Under the pieces are notes generated by a model. The model searched no databases. It was not told the DNA's origin and saw nothing but the letters and a program-made list of their open reading frames with translations. This document shows positions 33,691 to 45,227 of a stretch of 64,000 nucleotides of DNA, piece after piece. Origin of the DNA: Rehmannia glutinosa (Eukaryota > Streptophyta > Magnoliopsida > Lamiales > Orobanchaceae); contig CM071924.1 in the NCBI GenBank assembly GCA_016081115.2, positions 86,876,616-86,940,615 of the forward strand, written 5' to 3'. The position numbers and the translations under genes are program-made. Numbering within the stretch: the first letter of the stretch is position 1; each line of letters starts with the position of its first letter.

Positions 33691-34630
33691 CTGTAATATA
33701 ATATAAAAAATAATAAAAATATGTGTAAAAATAAGAAGTGGTAACTAATTTGGTATTTCATTATTTTTGGTAGGCAACTTTCTTTAGATAATCACTTTTT
33801 AAAATGACTTAAAAAATAGAACTACGTAAAATTATGTTTCAAAATATGTGTGTACTACATTAAACATTATACTTATTTTTTTCTTTTTGAAAAAAATTAA
33901 TATTTTTTGTTTTGTTTTTTATCCGTTTTTAAAATATAATATATCAAACTAATCATTTTTTGATGATCTTCAGTTTGACACCCATATTGCATATATAAAG
34001 AATAAAAACATGATAAATTAAAATATATAAGAAACATAATTAAAAAATTTATCGAACAAATATTTTAAGCTTTTTGGTTAAATATAAATTAATAATGAAT
34101 TAATATAAAATTGGATGCAATAATAATCGTGGTTAAATATGAAAAAAATTTAAATTAAAATACATAATTTTCAAAATATAAAATAAATCAAACGAAATAA
34201 AAGAAATTAAGAGCACTGGTTTATAAAACTATTTTTCTTAAATATTCTCAATGGTTGTGCTATATATATGTGCGTGTGTGTGTTGACATTGCTCATATTT
34301 ATTCTTACACAATTCACTTATATATCAGAAATTATCTTACAACAATTAACTTTCAAACTAGAAAAGAGCTCCCACATGTTGATCATAATCAAGGACTAGA
34401 GAATGACAAAAACAAATGAGCTATAAGCTTTATGAGAAGCCAATGTACAATGATAAAACATAAAATATCGTAAGGCTCGAGAGCAATTCCAATAGAGCAA
34501 AATCAAAAGTGGGTGCAACTTTCAAACATATTTTGGGCCTGCGTGCAGTATAAAGTCAAAATGTTAGTTTATACTATAAATGGACCGCTAATAATTAAAG
34601 CCCATTCTTAAGGCTCATCACGCTCTGATA
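33691..34630. other. AT-rich DNA, no gene seen
   Basis: Long AT-rich stretch without ORFs or recognised ends, apart from a short (TG)n near 34268-34282. Confidence 0.45.
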
Positions 34631-34710
34631 TCAAATTATTTCTCTGAATTCAATGTGTACTTTTTTCTTTTCTTTTTAACATCAGAAAATCTCGGGAATC
34701 CAATATCTAA

Positions 34711-35342
34711 GAGCATCTCCAAGGGTTTTCTCTAAAATAGTGTGAGTCTTACATTATTTTAGAGGAAAATTGGAGGAACTCAACATTAATCTCCAACGGT
34801 CCACTCTAATTTTACTTTAAATTGGAATATTCTACTTTGGTTCTTTGTTATATAGAAATTAAATACTTTGTCAAATTGTAATTTAATATATATATATATT
34901 TATATTTAATATAATAATATATAATATATTTGTATGAATATGTATTTTAATTTAACTTGTATTTTAAGTAATATTACTTTATAAATCATTTTGTAATTTA
35001 TTATAGAAATTATAATATATATGTATAAGAAATTGATTATAAATATAACAGTTCACAGTAAAATCTTAATTAACAAAAAAATTATAATTAGACATTAACA
35101 TTAAAATTTTTAATAAATTAATAGAGATACAAAACATTTATACATAATTTAAGAGAAAATGACAAAACATGACATTTAAAAAATATAATAAAAAAATAGA
35201 GGTGTGAATAGTGACCCTCTACATTAAGAGGTGCACTGTTCACTCATCCTATTTTGGAGTGCGGAAATAACGTAGGGTTGGAGAAGGGTTTTCCCTTCAA
35301 ATTAGGGTCTATCCCCATATTGAAGGACGATTGGAGATGCTT
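34711..35342. mobile_element. PIF/Harbinger-like MITE, TSD TAA
   Basis: It starts GAGCATCTCCAAGGG and ends TTGGAGATGCTT, flanked by TAA at 34708-34710 and 35343-35345. Removing it plus one TAA restores continuous similarity to the repeat copy at 33420-33437, which confirms the insertion boundaries. Confidence 0.8.
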
Positions 35343-35345
35343 TAA

Positions 35346-36000
35346 TGCCTAGGGGTTAGCATAGTTCGGGTTAACCGATCGCACCGAATCGAAATTGAAA
35401 GTTCGGTCCAAACCGAAACCGAACCAAAAAAAATGGTTCAGTGTTTGGTTATTATATTGAAAATTTTGGTTTTTGTTTTCGGTTTATGTGCTGGGGTCGG
35501 TTGACCGAACTAAACCGAAAACCAAAATTTTTATATATATTCTATTTTTTTAATTAAATATAGCTTAAAGACTGAAAAGGGTTTCCCCTTTTTAATTAAA
35601 AAGGGGTAAGTTCAGGAATGACCCTTTTCCAGATTTCAGTTACAAGAATGGCCTTCATTATTAAAAGAGTTCAAATATATACTAAAGTTCCCATTATACC
35701 CTTTATAACAAATAAGGTAACTTGATTATATATATGAACACTTGCAGTTTCTGTCACCTGTTTCATTTGTGGCATTGTTACACCTACTTAGATCCAGTCT
35801 CCATTCGGAGGTTTTAAAAAGATCATGCCAGGTTTACAGCCGATAAACTTAACAGGTTATAGAATTAAAGATATTCGATTCTGTGTTATCAGTTCCAAAC
35901 TAATGTTTACAGGTGAAAATAGAAATAGTCCATTACGACCATATCGAGCTGACCAACATGCTTAGTAAAATTAATAAATCCCTTAAAATTCATATCTCTT
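35346..36000. other. hAT-MITE fragment and non-coding flank
   Basis: TAGGGGTTAGCATAGTTCGG at 35349 followed by repeated 'AACCGAA' words is the left part of a hAT-type MITE. The rest has no gene. The left edge of the pararetroviral insert lies somewhere near 36000. Confidence 0.4.
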
Positions 36001-36253
36001 TTGACCAAACAAAGACCGGGTTAAGTGGTTCGCAACGCCACCAATGGAAAATTATCGCCCAGATCGTTTGACAAACAAATTTCTCCTCACTGTTCAACCC
36101 CACCCTCGGGAAGATGATCTCGCAAGTTATCCGACTCCTTCCGAAAACGCTCAAGACAAATTTCTTGGTTCGTTTTCTACTCCAAGGCGTAAAAGTAATT
36201 CTTCAAAGGGATGAATCAATAGTACATTATGAATACATATTGAACAAACAACC

Positions 36254-36259
36254 TTTATT
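36254..36259 (-). terminator. Pararetroviral poly(A) signal AATAAA
   Basis: AATAAA on the minus strand lies about 240 nt downstream of the TATA box at 36495-36501. This is the arrangement that gives terminally redundant pregenomic RNA in caulimovirids. Confidence 0.5.
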
Positions 36260-36494
36260 TTATTAAGAACTTAAAGAAAAAATATATTACATCAGTAATC
36301 TCCTTTTGGGAGGAGAAAACCTGTTTAGCCTCTCATAAAGGCTATCACACTCTTGTACATAAAATTAAAAAACTAAATCTGAAAACTGAAAACATTCTGA
36401 AATTCTAAACTCACAACAGAATTTTACAAAGAAATTTTATTGTTGGAAGACTAAGGGAAATGTTCGATGCCTTTAGCCTTCTGCAGATCTTGAC

Positions 36495-36501
36495 ATTTAT
36501 A
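36495..36501 (-). promoter_or_regulatory. Pararetroviral promoter TATA box
   Basis: The minus strand reads CCTCTATAAATGTCAAG just 3' of the last viral reading frame, where the 35S-like promoter is located in this family. Confidence 0.5.
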
Positions 36502-36792
36502 GAGGTAGAAGACCTCTATGTTCTATATTCTTGCCGTTAAGTGGAGGTCTCTTTCATCCTTGAATTATTGCTCCACTTGCAGCAATTAGTTGGCATCCAA
36601 CTCATCTTCACATGGGTTGGGCCTCCTCTTTCCGTATCCGAAGTTTTTATGAAAACTTCCAAATCATGCTGACTCGTCCTTCGTCTTTTAGTAATTTGGA
36701 CGACATCTTTCATGGACCCACTTTTCGTCTTTTTGCTGAGTGGGTTGTTGCCTGTCTGGAGTCACATGTCTCCACTGACTTTGTTGGGGAAT

Positions 36793-38068
36793 CTACTTTT
36801 TTGGTGGTCCCCGAAACTTTGGATACCTCTGTGACTTTTCTTCTCCGTCGTTGGGTCTTCTCCGATCGACTTTTGGCCGGAATCCTTTGCCAAATTCCGG
36901 TTCCTTCTGGTTTTGACATTCGGGACAGACCCGAAGTTCCCAATGGCCTATGTGAGCCATATTGCAATATTCCCGGCGAGTTTCTTTACTCCCTGGCAGC
37001 TTGTTTTCCCACAGAAGTTTTCTTTTCTTTTCGAATAGGTCTTCTGTGAATCTTGTAGTTTTTCCTGTCATAGTATTCAACAGGAATAATCCGTTCACTG
37101 AATTTTGATAAAACTTGAACGGAAACTTGACTTTGTCCATCTCAGTGAGACAGACCCACAATCCCCATGCCCTTTTTGTAGTAATCTGATCTTCGGTGAA
37201 GGTCATAGCCAATTATACTTCTTATGAACTAGCCTCCTTGATATTTTTGAAGGGTCTTTCATCTGGTCGTCGAAGCCTAATGTAATGGAAGGCTTCATGT
37301 CCATCTTTTCCGACGGACTCTGTTCTTTGCACTTATGAAATATAGCTCCAATGTATCCCCTCGTTTTAGGCATCATTGTTGGACCAACACTGTGAACCGC
37401 TTCCCGGATCCATTTTGGCAATTTTGTGATCTCCGGAAGCCTGGTGAAGTAGTATAGATTGAGGCCAAAGCCCCAAACTCGTACCACCTCTTCACTTCTT
37501 CAGGGCTAGAATTTGGTAACATCCAAACCCTTGGATATTTTCGAAAATATCGATCTTTATATTTTACGGAGATATCCCTTGCCTGTGTCGGTTTCTCCCA
37601 ATTTGCGATATTCTGCGCCAAGAAGAAGAAACTTTAATCTCGTTAATATCAATCTTAGAAGTGCCCATCATAGGCCTAAGATTGATCTCTTAAATCCTTT
37701 ATCCCTGGACGTCTTTGGTTGATGTGATAACTCGTGATTTGACTCAGGAGTATCGGTTTTCCTTGGGCCAACATTTACGCCACCAGACTTGTCTTTGAGT
37801 CTTTGGAATCCCTACTTTTGAGTTTGGGAGCACTCGCTCTAAACGCTCTGTTTGCTTATTAGCGGCTCGGAGGAGTGGCCCTTGAAATGCCATTCTCAAA
37901 TGAGAGTGAGACCGGACACATGCCCGTATACGATCGGTTACTTTGTCCCGATCATTCTTTTGTAATTTCCCAGCCAAATCAGCATTGATGACCAGGGTAT
38001 CAAATTCTCGGAGTAACATTTCTAGCTGGTCTCCAAGATGTCTTAAGTCTGTGAGGATGGAATCAGCT
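36793..38068 (-). pseudogene. Pararetroviral 3'-most reading frame, unassigned
   Basis: Open segments at 38019-37744, 37621-37373, 37487-37203 and 37212-36793 lie directly downstream of the RNase H stop (38071-38069). They form a broken frame of roughly 400 codons. I do not recognise its domain with certainty. By position it corresponds to the transactivator-type ORF that follows the polymerase ORF in cavemo-, solendo- and caulimoviruses. It is basic and Trp/Tyr-rich in its middle. Frameshifts separate the pieces. Confidence 0.45.
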
Positions 38069-40990
38069 TCAATTCCCTACATCCCTTGTTAGAAAATCTG
38101 CAAGAACATTTTCATGAGATTTTATAATGGCAATATCATAATCATAATATTGACATTCAGCTTGCCATCTAAGGGCCTGTTTGTTTATGTTTCCATGGTC
38201 CATTTCAGTTTAAGGAGTTGGAAATAGAATTTTGAGAATTTATTGGTTTTCGTGTGGAAATTGGGATTGTATTTGGATGAATGAATTGAAATGTATTTTA
38301 TGTAGGGTTAGAAATGAGATTGTGTTTGGTTTGAGTATTTTTGAAATATTATTTTATGTATATAATAATTGAAAAATTGGTAGTGGTGGGATCCACTTCA
38401 ATATTTTAATTTGAGTATATAATATTATATTTGTAAGATTATAGTTGGTGTGGGTCCCATTAGATAGTTATAATTTAAAAATAGTAATATTTTAAGTAGA
38501 TAAAATTGATAATGGTGGGTCCCACATATATAATTGGGTTAAAATATGAGAATAGTGATTGATAAGTAATGATGAGTGATGTAGGGTAGTGTATAGCTTT
38601 GAGAATAGAAATTATAGGTTTGAGATGTTGTTTTATGTGAAAAATAAAAAATGAAAATGATGATTTCCATTGTAAATTTTATGAACAAACATGATTCCAC
38701 TTTTATGTATAGTTGGAAACTGGAAAGAGACCATTGGAAACATAAACAAACAAGGCCTAAGTATCCTAGCTTTTTCTGGTTTTGATTCAAATTTTTTTTT
38801 TCAGAAAAGCTTTGACACTTGAATTATCAATTTTTAAAATAAACCTTTAGCCAGTAGAAATAAAGGCCATTTTTTGAAAGCCTTTCTGATTGCAAAGAAT
38901 TCTTTCTCGTTGATATGCCACCGAAGTTGCTTCACTGTCAGTAAATAGACATTAAATATCTGCATAGCACTTCTCCGTTTGGTGTGGCTTTTGTAAGAAC
39001 TGCTGCCCACCAATGATCACTGGCATCTATGTAAAGAACCAGTTCATCTTCACCCTGTGGAATTGCCAGTTTTGGAAGCTTTTTGCAAACTTCTTTAAGA
39101 TGCTTAATTCCTTCTTGATGTTCATCATCCCATTTGAATACTGCATCTGTTTTAAGCAATGAGTTAAACACCTTCCTGTAATGTGCTAGATTGTTAATAA
39201 ACATCCCAGCAAAGTTAACAACTCCAAGAAAACTTTGAAGTTGCTTCTTGTCTTTCAGTGTATCTGGAAATCCCTGTATCTTTTCTACAATATGACTTTG
39301 TAGGATAATTCCAGATTCATCGATTTCAATTCCGAGGAATTCAATTTGTCTTGTTGCAATCACTGCCTTCTTTTCCGAAAGCACTAATCCTTCCTTGTGA
39401 CAAACATCTGAAAATATTACCAAATGTTTAAGATGCCTCTTCATGTTCTTTGATGCGATCAAAATGTCATCGATATATACGAACATGAAACTGAAATAAT
39501 CTTTGAAGAGATTATCCATCTTCATTTGATATATCTGGGGTGCGTTAGCCAATCCCATAGGCATCAATTTCCAAATATAATGAACTTGTGGTGCGGTGAA
39601 AGCTGTAAACTTCTTACTTTCTTCATCCATCTTAATCTGGTAAAATCCAGACTTGCAATCGAACTTTGAGAATATCTTGGCACCTTTGATACAGTTAACC
39701 AAATGTTCTCTGCTTGGGATATAGTATCCGTCGAACTCCAAAACATTATTAATTCCCTTGTAATTAATAACAAGTCTTGCTTTCCTCTTTTGATTTCTCC
39801 ATGGTTTTACGACTAAGAATCCGGATCACATTGTATGGAGAAACTCATGGTGAAATTAACTTAAGGTCAAGATGTTCCTTAAGTATTTTCTGCATATCCT
39901 CACGATCCTCCTGGTTCATAAGGATTGGTTTGAATCTTACGAACTCGTACTCCTTTCCAGGGTTAACCTTTAAGGATGCTTTGAGCTCATTCTTGTCCCA
40001 CCATGCCAAAGGATCTTCATTGTAATTCCTTTGGATTTTCTTCTTGATATCCTCGAGTGATATTTGTTCCTCTAAGGTTACGTCACTCAGCGGACTCTCC
40101 ATTAGGCTCAACATTAATTCTGCAATAACCTCTAGAGTAACTCGTTCTTCTCCTTGCACTCTGAATGAATATAAGTTGTAATCCCAAAGCTTCTTATCCT
40201 TTCGAGAACCGAATTGTCAATAGGATAATAATGCTTCACCAAATTTCCTTCGATTCGCCATTTTTGGATTGCGAAGTTTGGCTTCATCACCACGCTTGCT
40301 GCGAAAATTAATAGGCATTTTTCTGTAAAATGCTTCCCGCAGTCTCTGGACAATGATCTTATGATCACATAATGTTGTGAAAATAAGTCTTCTTGTCTCA
40401 TTTTCCCGTGTAAATCTCTTGAATGTTTGTAGGAAATTGTTTCCTAGCAATACATCTGCTCCTGTATCATGAAAATAGATTGGTGGCGTCTTCACTTTGT
40501 ACCATGGGGTACCGCCTGTGCCTCCGATCATGATTTCTGCTTGTTTAATTCCTCTGTTAAGAATAAGAATTCTTTTAGAGAAATCTCTTCCTGCAATAGC
40601 TGGTAAATCTTCTCCAATTTCTTTAGGAAAAACATTCGACTGCGGTACATATTCCAAGCACTTGAATCAATATAGGCGGTGAAATACTCGGCTTGTATTC
40701 AAATATAACATTACGATAGAAATGTATATGGAGAATGGACTAGTGGTCATCTGATTCTGTATCTTTTATCAACCACTGTGAACTCCATTCCTTCTTGTAA
40801 TCTTTCCCAAGGTTTATGATCCTCGAGAAATTCAATTCCTAGTATTAATTGTTCGGGATTTTCCCGCAACTCCTGTGATAGTAAGCTCAATTTCTCCTAT
40901 CTTCAGGCTTTCTTGATACCTTCCAACTATTGGTTGTTGGAGATAATATAGAACATCACAAGGAAAAATATTATCCTTTTGAGTGATGTC
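38069..40990 (-). pseudogene. Pararetroviral protease - reverse transcriptase - RNase H
   Basis: The protease part (about 40720-40400) has a catalytic motif that appears as D-S-S instead of D-S/T-G, and a later 'LLGNNF' typical of the family. RT (40159-38938) has the 'FDCKSGFYQIKM' block, 'YIDDILIAS' with the YIDD active site, and 'FLGVVNFAGMFI'. The RNase H start 'LYIDASDHWWAAVL' is near 39040, and its last part ends with a stop at 38069-38071 after passing across a MITE (38173-38757). The enzyme would copy pregenomic RNA to DNA in the cytoplasm. There are several frame breaks (for example near 39780, 40200 and 40680). Confidence 0.88.
38173..38757. mobile_element. PIF/Harbinger-like MITE inside viral RNase H, TSD TAA
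   Basis: It starts GGGCCTGTTTGTTTATGTTT and ends AAACATAAACAAACAAGGCC, with TAA at 38170-38172 and 38758-38760. It splits the RNase H frame of the pararetrovirus, so it inserted after the virus did. Confidence 0.88.
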
Positions 40991-41997
40991 GAATATTACT
41001 TCAACTTCTCGCCATCCTTCTGAACTGTACTTGGTCTTTTTTCTTCCCAACTGCTACTGCTCACCATTCTGTCTTGTTGGAAAGACATCCTTCTAGGCTC
41101 AACTCTGAGACTTCGACTTTTGTTGAAGACTGGTTGATCTTGTATTTTCATATCGATCTCTTTGATGGTTGGAGACTCAATAATTTCTAGTAAAACCACC
41201 ATGGCAAAGTCCTCAAAGATTCTTGGGACTTCAATAAATTCCTTTCTCAAGAATACTTCAGAATTATGTGTATTCGAGAGAGTATAGGAAATCTTGTATG
41301 TGATCGAGTAAGGTCTATTCCCTTCTTTAATCAAATCGACTCTTTTGAAATCTTGATGAAGGGTTAGAACTCTATTGCAATCTCGATCTCCCAAATTGTA
41401 TGCAATTCTAGGATAGACATTAAATGCCAATTTTCCCGCATACAAATTTCATATAACTGCACCAAGGCATGAATCCTTGAGATTTGAGATTCGCTTGTCA
41501 AAGATAGCAAGATTGAGTGGCGAATCTATTCCTTCTTTGAATGTTGCTTTAATAATAACCCTTATGGCTCCGATATGGATCCATGAGAGTGTGTTAGCAA
41601 CCTCTCTCTTGACTGTGCTTTTGATCTCCTGGACTTCTCGGTAAGGGACCAACTGCATCTCGATCAGGTTCCTGGTAAACTCCATCGGAATGGCAAATTC
41701 TCCGGTTGTTACCCAGTGGATAATTTGGTGTTTTCTATTACGAAAACCAATCTTATCCAAAGCCTTTTCCATCGCTCCAATTGTAAATCCATCATAGATT
41801 TGAAGCTTTGGATCTTCCTTCATAATTATCATAAGAGTCTTATGAGACACCGTAGTGTGAGAGAGGAATCCTGACATATCTTCCCTGACCGTCTGTTGAA
41901 GAATTTCTTCTTCATTCTGATTCTGAACTGGATTCACTTCCATCATTAGAATATATATCTTCTTCTTAGATGCTTTCATCTGAGGGAATATCCTCAA
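40990..41997 (-). pseudogene. Pararetroviral movement protein region
   Basis: Open segments 41997-41449 and 41445-40996 are almost contiguous and carry caulimovirid movement-protein landmarks. These are 'LSWIHIGAIRVIIKATFKEG' then 'IDSPLNLAIFDKRI', and 'DRDCNRVLTLHQDF' then 'PYSITYKISYTL'. Such 30K-superfamily proteins enlarge plasmodesmata. There is a frame break near 41447. It lies between the capsid-like and protease regions. Confidence 0.8.
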
Positions 41998-43326
41998 ACT
42001 GATACACTTGTATTAAATCCTGATAATAGACAGCTTCTTCGATTTCTGGGGTAGCTTCGAACTGTCTAACTCCTCGTTTTTGATTGTCTGGGAAATCCGT
42101 TGAGATATGCCCTCTTGCTCCGTATGTCCAGCAATTACAGTCTTTGAAACTTTCATTAGCTCTGGTGTGAGCACGCCTGAAAGTTCTTCTTCCTGGATTT
42201 ATCTTTGGTACTTGCTGATTAGAACACGATGATGAGGCTCTACTCCTGCTTGGTGCTGGTCTTTGCCCAGTTATAACCGGGCTTTTGTTTTGACCAAAAC
42301 CTTCTAGGTCTCCATGAAGACCTGCTTCTTTTGATGTTGCTTCCTCGGCAGTACGGATGGCTTCACTCCTTCTTCTTTTTGTGCCGCTTTGGTTGACCTC
42401 CCACAATTGTTGGGATGTTATTATCCATGCAACATAGAGGAACTGCTTTGTTAATTCCTCTTAATCTCTTGTAATTCCTGTGCAGAGCTGCTTGGTAACA
42501 CCATTCAGATAACTTGGCCTTTAGGAAAGACATTTTTCTGGCCACAGTTTCTACTTCCGCTTCATCCTTGTATTCCTTGATAAGCATTTCTCTCCAGGGA
42601 CTCGGAATCTTGCAAAGAATAGCTGTGCAACTTCCTTTTCTTCAATCTTGGATTTCCACCGGTATTCGGTGAACAACTTGATATATTCGTCAATATGACT
42701 AATATCATGTAACTCTAGGCTATAGAGGGCTTGTTTATATTTCTTTCTTTTTTCATCATCTAATCCCTCGAAATAACCTGTGCCGATGAACTGGATTTTG
42801 AATAATTTTGCCATATCATCTACAATTCCTTTAAGTGATTCTCTTGATGTGACCGAACCTTTCGTACTAGCATCGCTCATATCCCAGGCAATCTTCACTG
42901 ATCCTTCAAGACTCATTTCAAGGAGTAAAATGAATGAATCCTTTGTAAGATCGAGGGTTTCTGCTTGAAATTCTCATAGTCAAGCCCATTCATCAATGAG
43001 AACTTCTCTTTTTTAAAATTTGGGATGTCCAGATTTAACATCAACCCATATGGATGTATTGGGTCGAGGTGCGATTTTCCATAAGGCGTCTGATAAACAT
43101 TCGGCCTTCCAGTAGGTTGTCTAGTTCCCACAAGAGGGTTTTGACCTCCTGTCCCTGAAAGTGAATCACTCTCGGTCGTGAATTCCCCAGCATGTGGCAT
43201 CCTCTCGTCTTGAGCTCCATGATTCGAACCCGTACTTTCTTCGACGTTAGGATTAAATGGTGGTGGTGGTGGAATTGGTCTTCCTGCTGGATCATAGGTG
43301 ACCAATGTTCCATCTCCTGTGTTCAT
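41998..43326 (-). pseudogene. Pararetroviral capsid-like region with altered CCHC knuckle
   Basis: The minus-strand frames 43326-42913, 42916-42551, 42587-42363 and 42406-41966 overlap slightly. A helical core ('KQALYSLELHDISHIDEYIK') resembles the caulimovirid capsid core. A knuckle near 42115 reads 'CWTYGARGHISTDFP', in which two of the four zinc ligands are lost (Cys to Tyr and Cys to Phe). A proline-rich N-terminal part precedes it. The sequence is decayed. Confidence 0.7.
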
Positions 43327-43385
43327 CTTTAAATCTACAATTCCTAATCCTGCGAAGGATTCTGCAAGGTCATGTAGATCTTTAA

Positions 43386-43584
43386 GAGTATGTTTGTTTA
43401 GTGATTGGGAGTGATTGGGGGAAGTTTCTGGGGAGTGATTGGGGGAAGAGAGTTTGATGTGATGTATTGGGAAATGTGTGTATTAGTAGAGAAATGCATC
43501 GGAAACGTAATATATGTTTGGTTGGTGATTGGGGGAAGTGATTGGGGGAAGTGGGTGATTGGGGGAAGCTAACCAAACATAGCC
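43386..43584. mobile_element. Small PIF/Harbinger-like MITE with internal GTGATTGGGGGAAG repeats
   Basis: It is flanked by TAA (43383-43385 and 43585-43587). The ends GAGTATGTTTGTTTAG and CTAACCAAACATAGCC are inverted repeats. The motif GTGATTGGGGGAAG or close variants recurs at least five times within 199 bp. It interrupts the viral sequence upstream of the capsid-like region. Confidence 0.8.
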
Positions 43585-43660
43585 TAAGATTCATCTTTTC
43601 CATATCCATCTTTTTTAATTTTTGATGGATTTTCCTTTGATTAGAGCAATGAGCTTCACC

Positions 43661-44284
43661 TCATCTGTCATTTTTCGTATAACCGGTTGGTTTCCTTTTT
43701 GGTGTAAATAGGTCTGCATCACGAAATCTATACGCTTCTTTTCTCTGGAAGAACTTCGGCATGTCCTCCAGGTTCTTGACTCGTTTAAATATCATGAAGG
43801 AGTTCAATAGTTTCCTTCGATATTTCACCATCGTCTCCATCCAGTTGGGATCCGATGAACTTGTCTTTGTAGATGAATATGACGCTTGCCATAATTCTCG
43901 CACCGCGTCTTACGGACTTCTCTAAGATCTTCGGAGAACTTAGATTTATCTCGGAAGTATCTCGTTCCACTCGGGTACTCCATCGGGAATCATTGTTCTC
44001 GATGGGAATTTTCATGAACCGTTTCTTGAAGGTTCAAATCAAGTGAACATATAGTGTGTCAGGTTAAGCATCCAAATCGCTATATTATTCTGCTCGCATT
44101 TTGCATTGCTTAAGGTTTCCCCGTGGCTCCTGCTGTTCTTTTTCTTCATGTTGGTATTCCCGATATGAAACCTGTCAAGTGTTCTTGTGCATACATCGTC
44201 GAATATTTGACGATATGTCTGTAAAGGGGTACATCTCGGACATCGGTCCGGATCCATAATCTCGGAGTAATTTCTCCTCACCAA
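43661..44284 (-). pseudogene. Pararetroviral 5'-most reading frame, unassigned
   Basis: Broken open segments (44284-44039, 44015-43785, 43903-43661) lie between the primer-binding site and the capsid-like region. They show no domain I recognise. Position suggests a 5' accessory or capsid-leader ORF of the virus. Confidence 0.4.
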
Positions 44285-44336
44285 TTGTTAATTACACAAA
44301 TATAATAAATTTAACTAAAAGTTCTTAATAAACCTA

Positions 44337-44349
44337 GGCTTTGATACCA
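44337..44349 (-). other. Pararetroviral primer-binding site (tRNA-Met type)
   Basis: The minus strand reads TGGTATCAAAGCC, one base from the TGGTATCAGAGCC used by caulimovirids and many LTR elements to bind initiator tRNA-Met. It marks the conventional start of the viral genome. Confidence 0.75.
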
Positions 44350-44760
44350 TTTTTATGGCCCCTAAAACCTTTAAAAACTATTAGTTTACCTTCAATCTTG
44401 TATAAGAGGCATTTTGGGGTTTTATCAAATAAGAAGGCTATTTTTGAAACTTTTGAATATGTTAGGCCAATTTTGAACATGAGCCTTTCAAAGGGGCTAT
44501 TCTTAACCTTTTCTCAATTAAAAAGCCCGTCCAAACTCTTAAGCCAGAAGAAAGAAAGTTCAAAGTGTAAGAAAAAGGCAGGGGATTTCCGTTCTCGGCT
44601 ATTCAAAGTCGGTCGGCCTCCTTCTCCGTCGCCGCAGCGAACAAAGCTTTCGTCTCGTTACTTTGTCAAACCCTAGCCCCCAAATCTCCTCTTGATTGTT
44701 GAAAGTTGAGTTTGAACCGAACTGACCAGAGTGGAAGTAGGCGCCAATTTCGAAAGCTTA

Positions 44761-45153
44761 GGCTGCGATTGGATATGAGCGAGATTTCATTTTCGTTCCG
44801 TTGGAGAATTTTTTTCACCAAATATGCAATTGTTTATGAAAATTTTCTGAAAATATTCTATTCTCTCACTTTCACTTTTTCTCATTTTTACTTACACCAA
44901 TCACATCTACACATTTTTCACAAAAACTAATCATTATTACACATTCTCCAAATTTCACTATTCACTCACTCACACATTTCTAACTACCAATCACATCCAA
45001 TCATTATTTTACTATTTTTAAATCAAATCAACTTTCATCATTATATATCCATTCACACTCTCAAAAATTTTCAAAAATTTTCATCAAATTTTTTTTTCAC
45101 TATTTTCTAGCGAAAAGAAAATTTTCAAAATAAAAGCATATCCAATCGCACCC
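44761..45153. mobile_element. Tourist-like (PIF/Harbinger) MITE, TSD TTA
   Basis: It starts GGCTGCGATTGGATATG and ends CATATCCAATCGCACCC, with TTA at 44758-44760 and 45154-45156. The empty site is preserved at 33476-33486. Related copies lie at 21119-21505 and probably 24386-24720. Confidence 0.92.
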
Positions 45154-45191
45154 TTAATATTTTGCGAATCTTTCAAATTGAATAAATAGGT

Positions 45192-45227
45192 ATGGGTAAT
45201 GTTCCACCGTCGATCCTCGGCCCGTAG
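45192..45227 (+). CDS. Possible upstream ORF in the F-box leader
   Basis: A short ORF, MGNVPPSILGP, ends in TAG. The duplicate at 33517-33549 keeps the start and nearly the same peptide (MGNVPPSVLC). It could reduce translation of the main ORF if it lies in the mRNA, but it may also be chance. Confidence 0.3.
   Translation: MGNVPPSILGP

Larger units (their letters stand above)
33356..34710 (-). repeat. Pair of ~80-bp direct repeats with primer-binding-site-like motif (TRIM-like)
   Basis: ATTATTTCTCTGAATTCAAT and the following 60 bp occur at 33356-33436 and 34635-34710. Read on the minus strand, the right copy is followed by TGATATCAGAGC (34634-34623), one base from the initiator-tRNA-Met primer-binding site TGGTATCAGAGC. 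This suggests a small terminal-repeat retroelement on the minus strand whose interior holds the F-box leader copy. The element type is inference. Confidence 0.4.
36000..44350 (-). mobile_element. Endogenous pararetrovirus (Caulimoviridae-like), decayed
   Basis: On the minus strand, starting at 44349, the order is: tRNA-Met primer-binding site, an unassigned reading frame, capsid-like region with CCHC knuckle, movement protein, aspartic protease, reverse transcriptase, RNase H, an unassigned downstream frame, then a TATA box and poly(A) signal. This content and a span of about 7.6 kb without the two MITEs match one caulimovirid genome length. A capsid-then-movement-protein order followed by protease-RT-RNase H, plus a further 3' frame, resembles cavemoviruses/solendoviruses rather than badnaviruses. 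Every frame is broken by stops or shifts, so it is a fossil. The left boundary is approximate. Confidence 0.85.

Noticed and set aside
36612..37049. 145-codon plus-strand ORF
   Set aside because: It is antisense to the broken 3' frame of the pararetrovirus; the minus strand fits the element's orientation.
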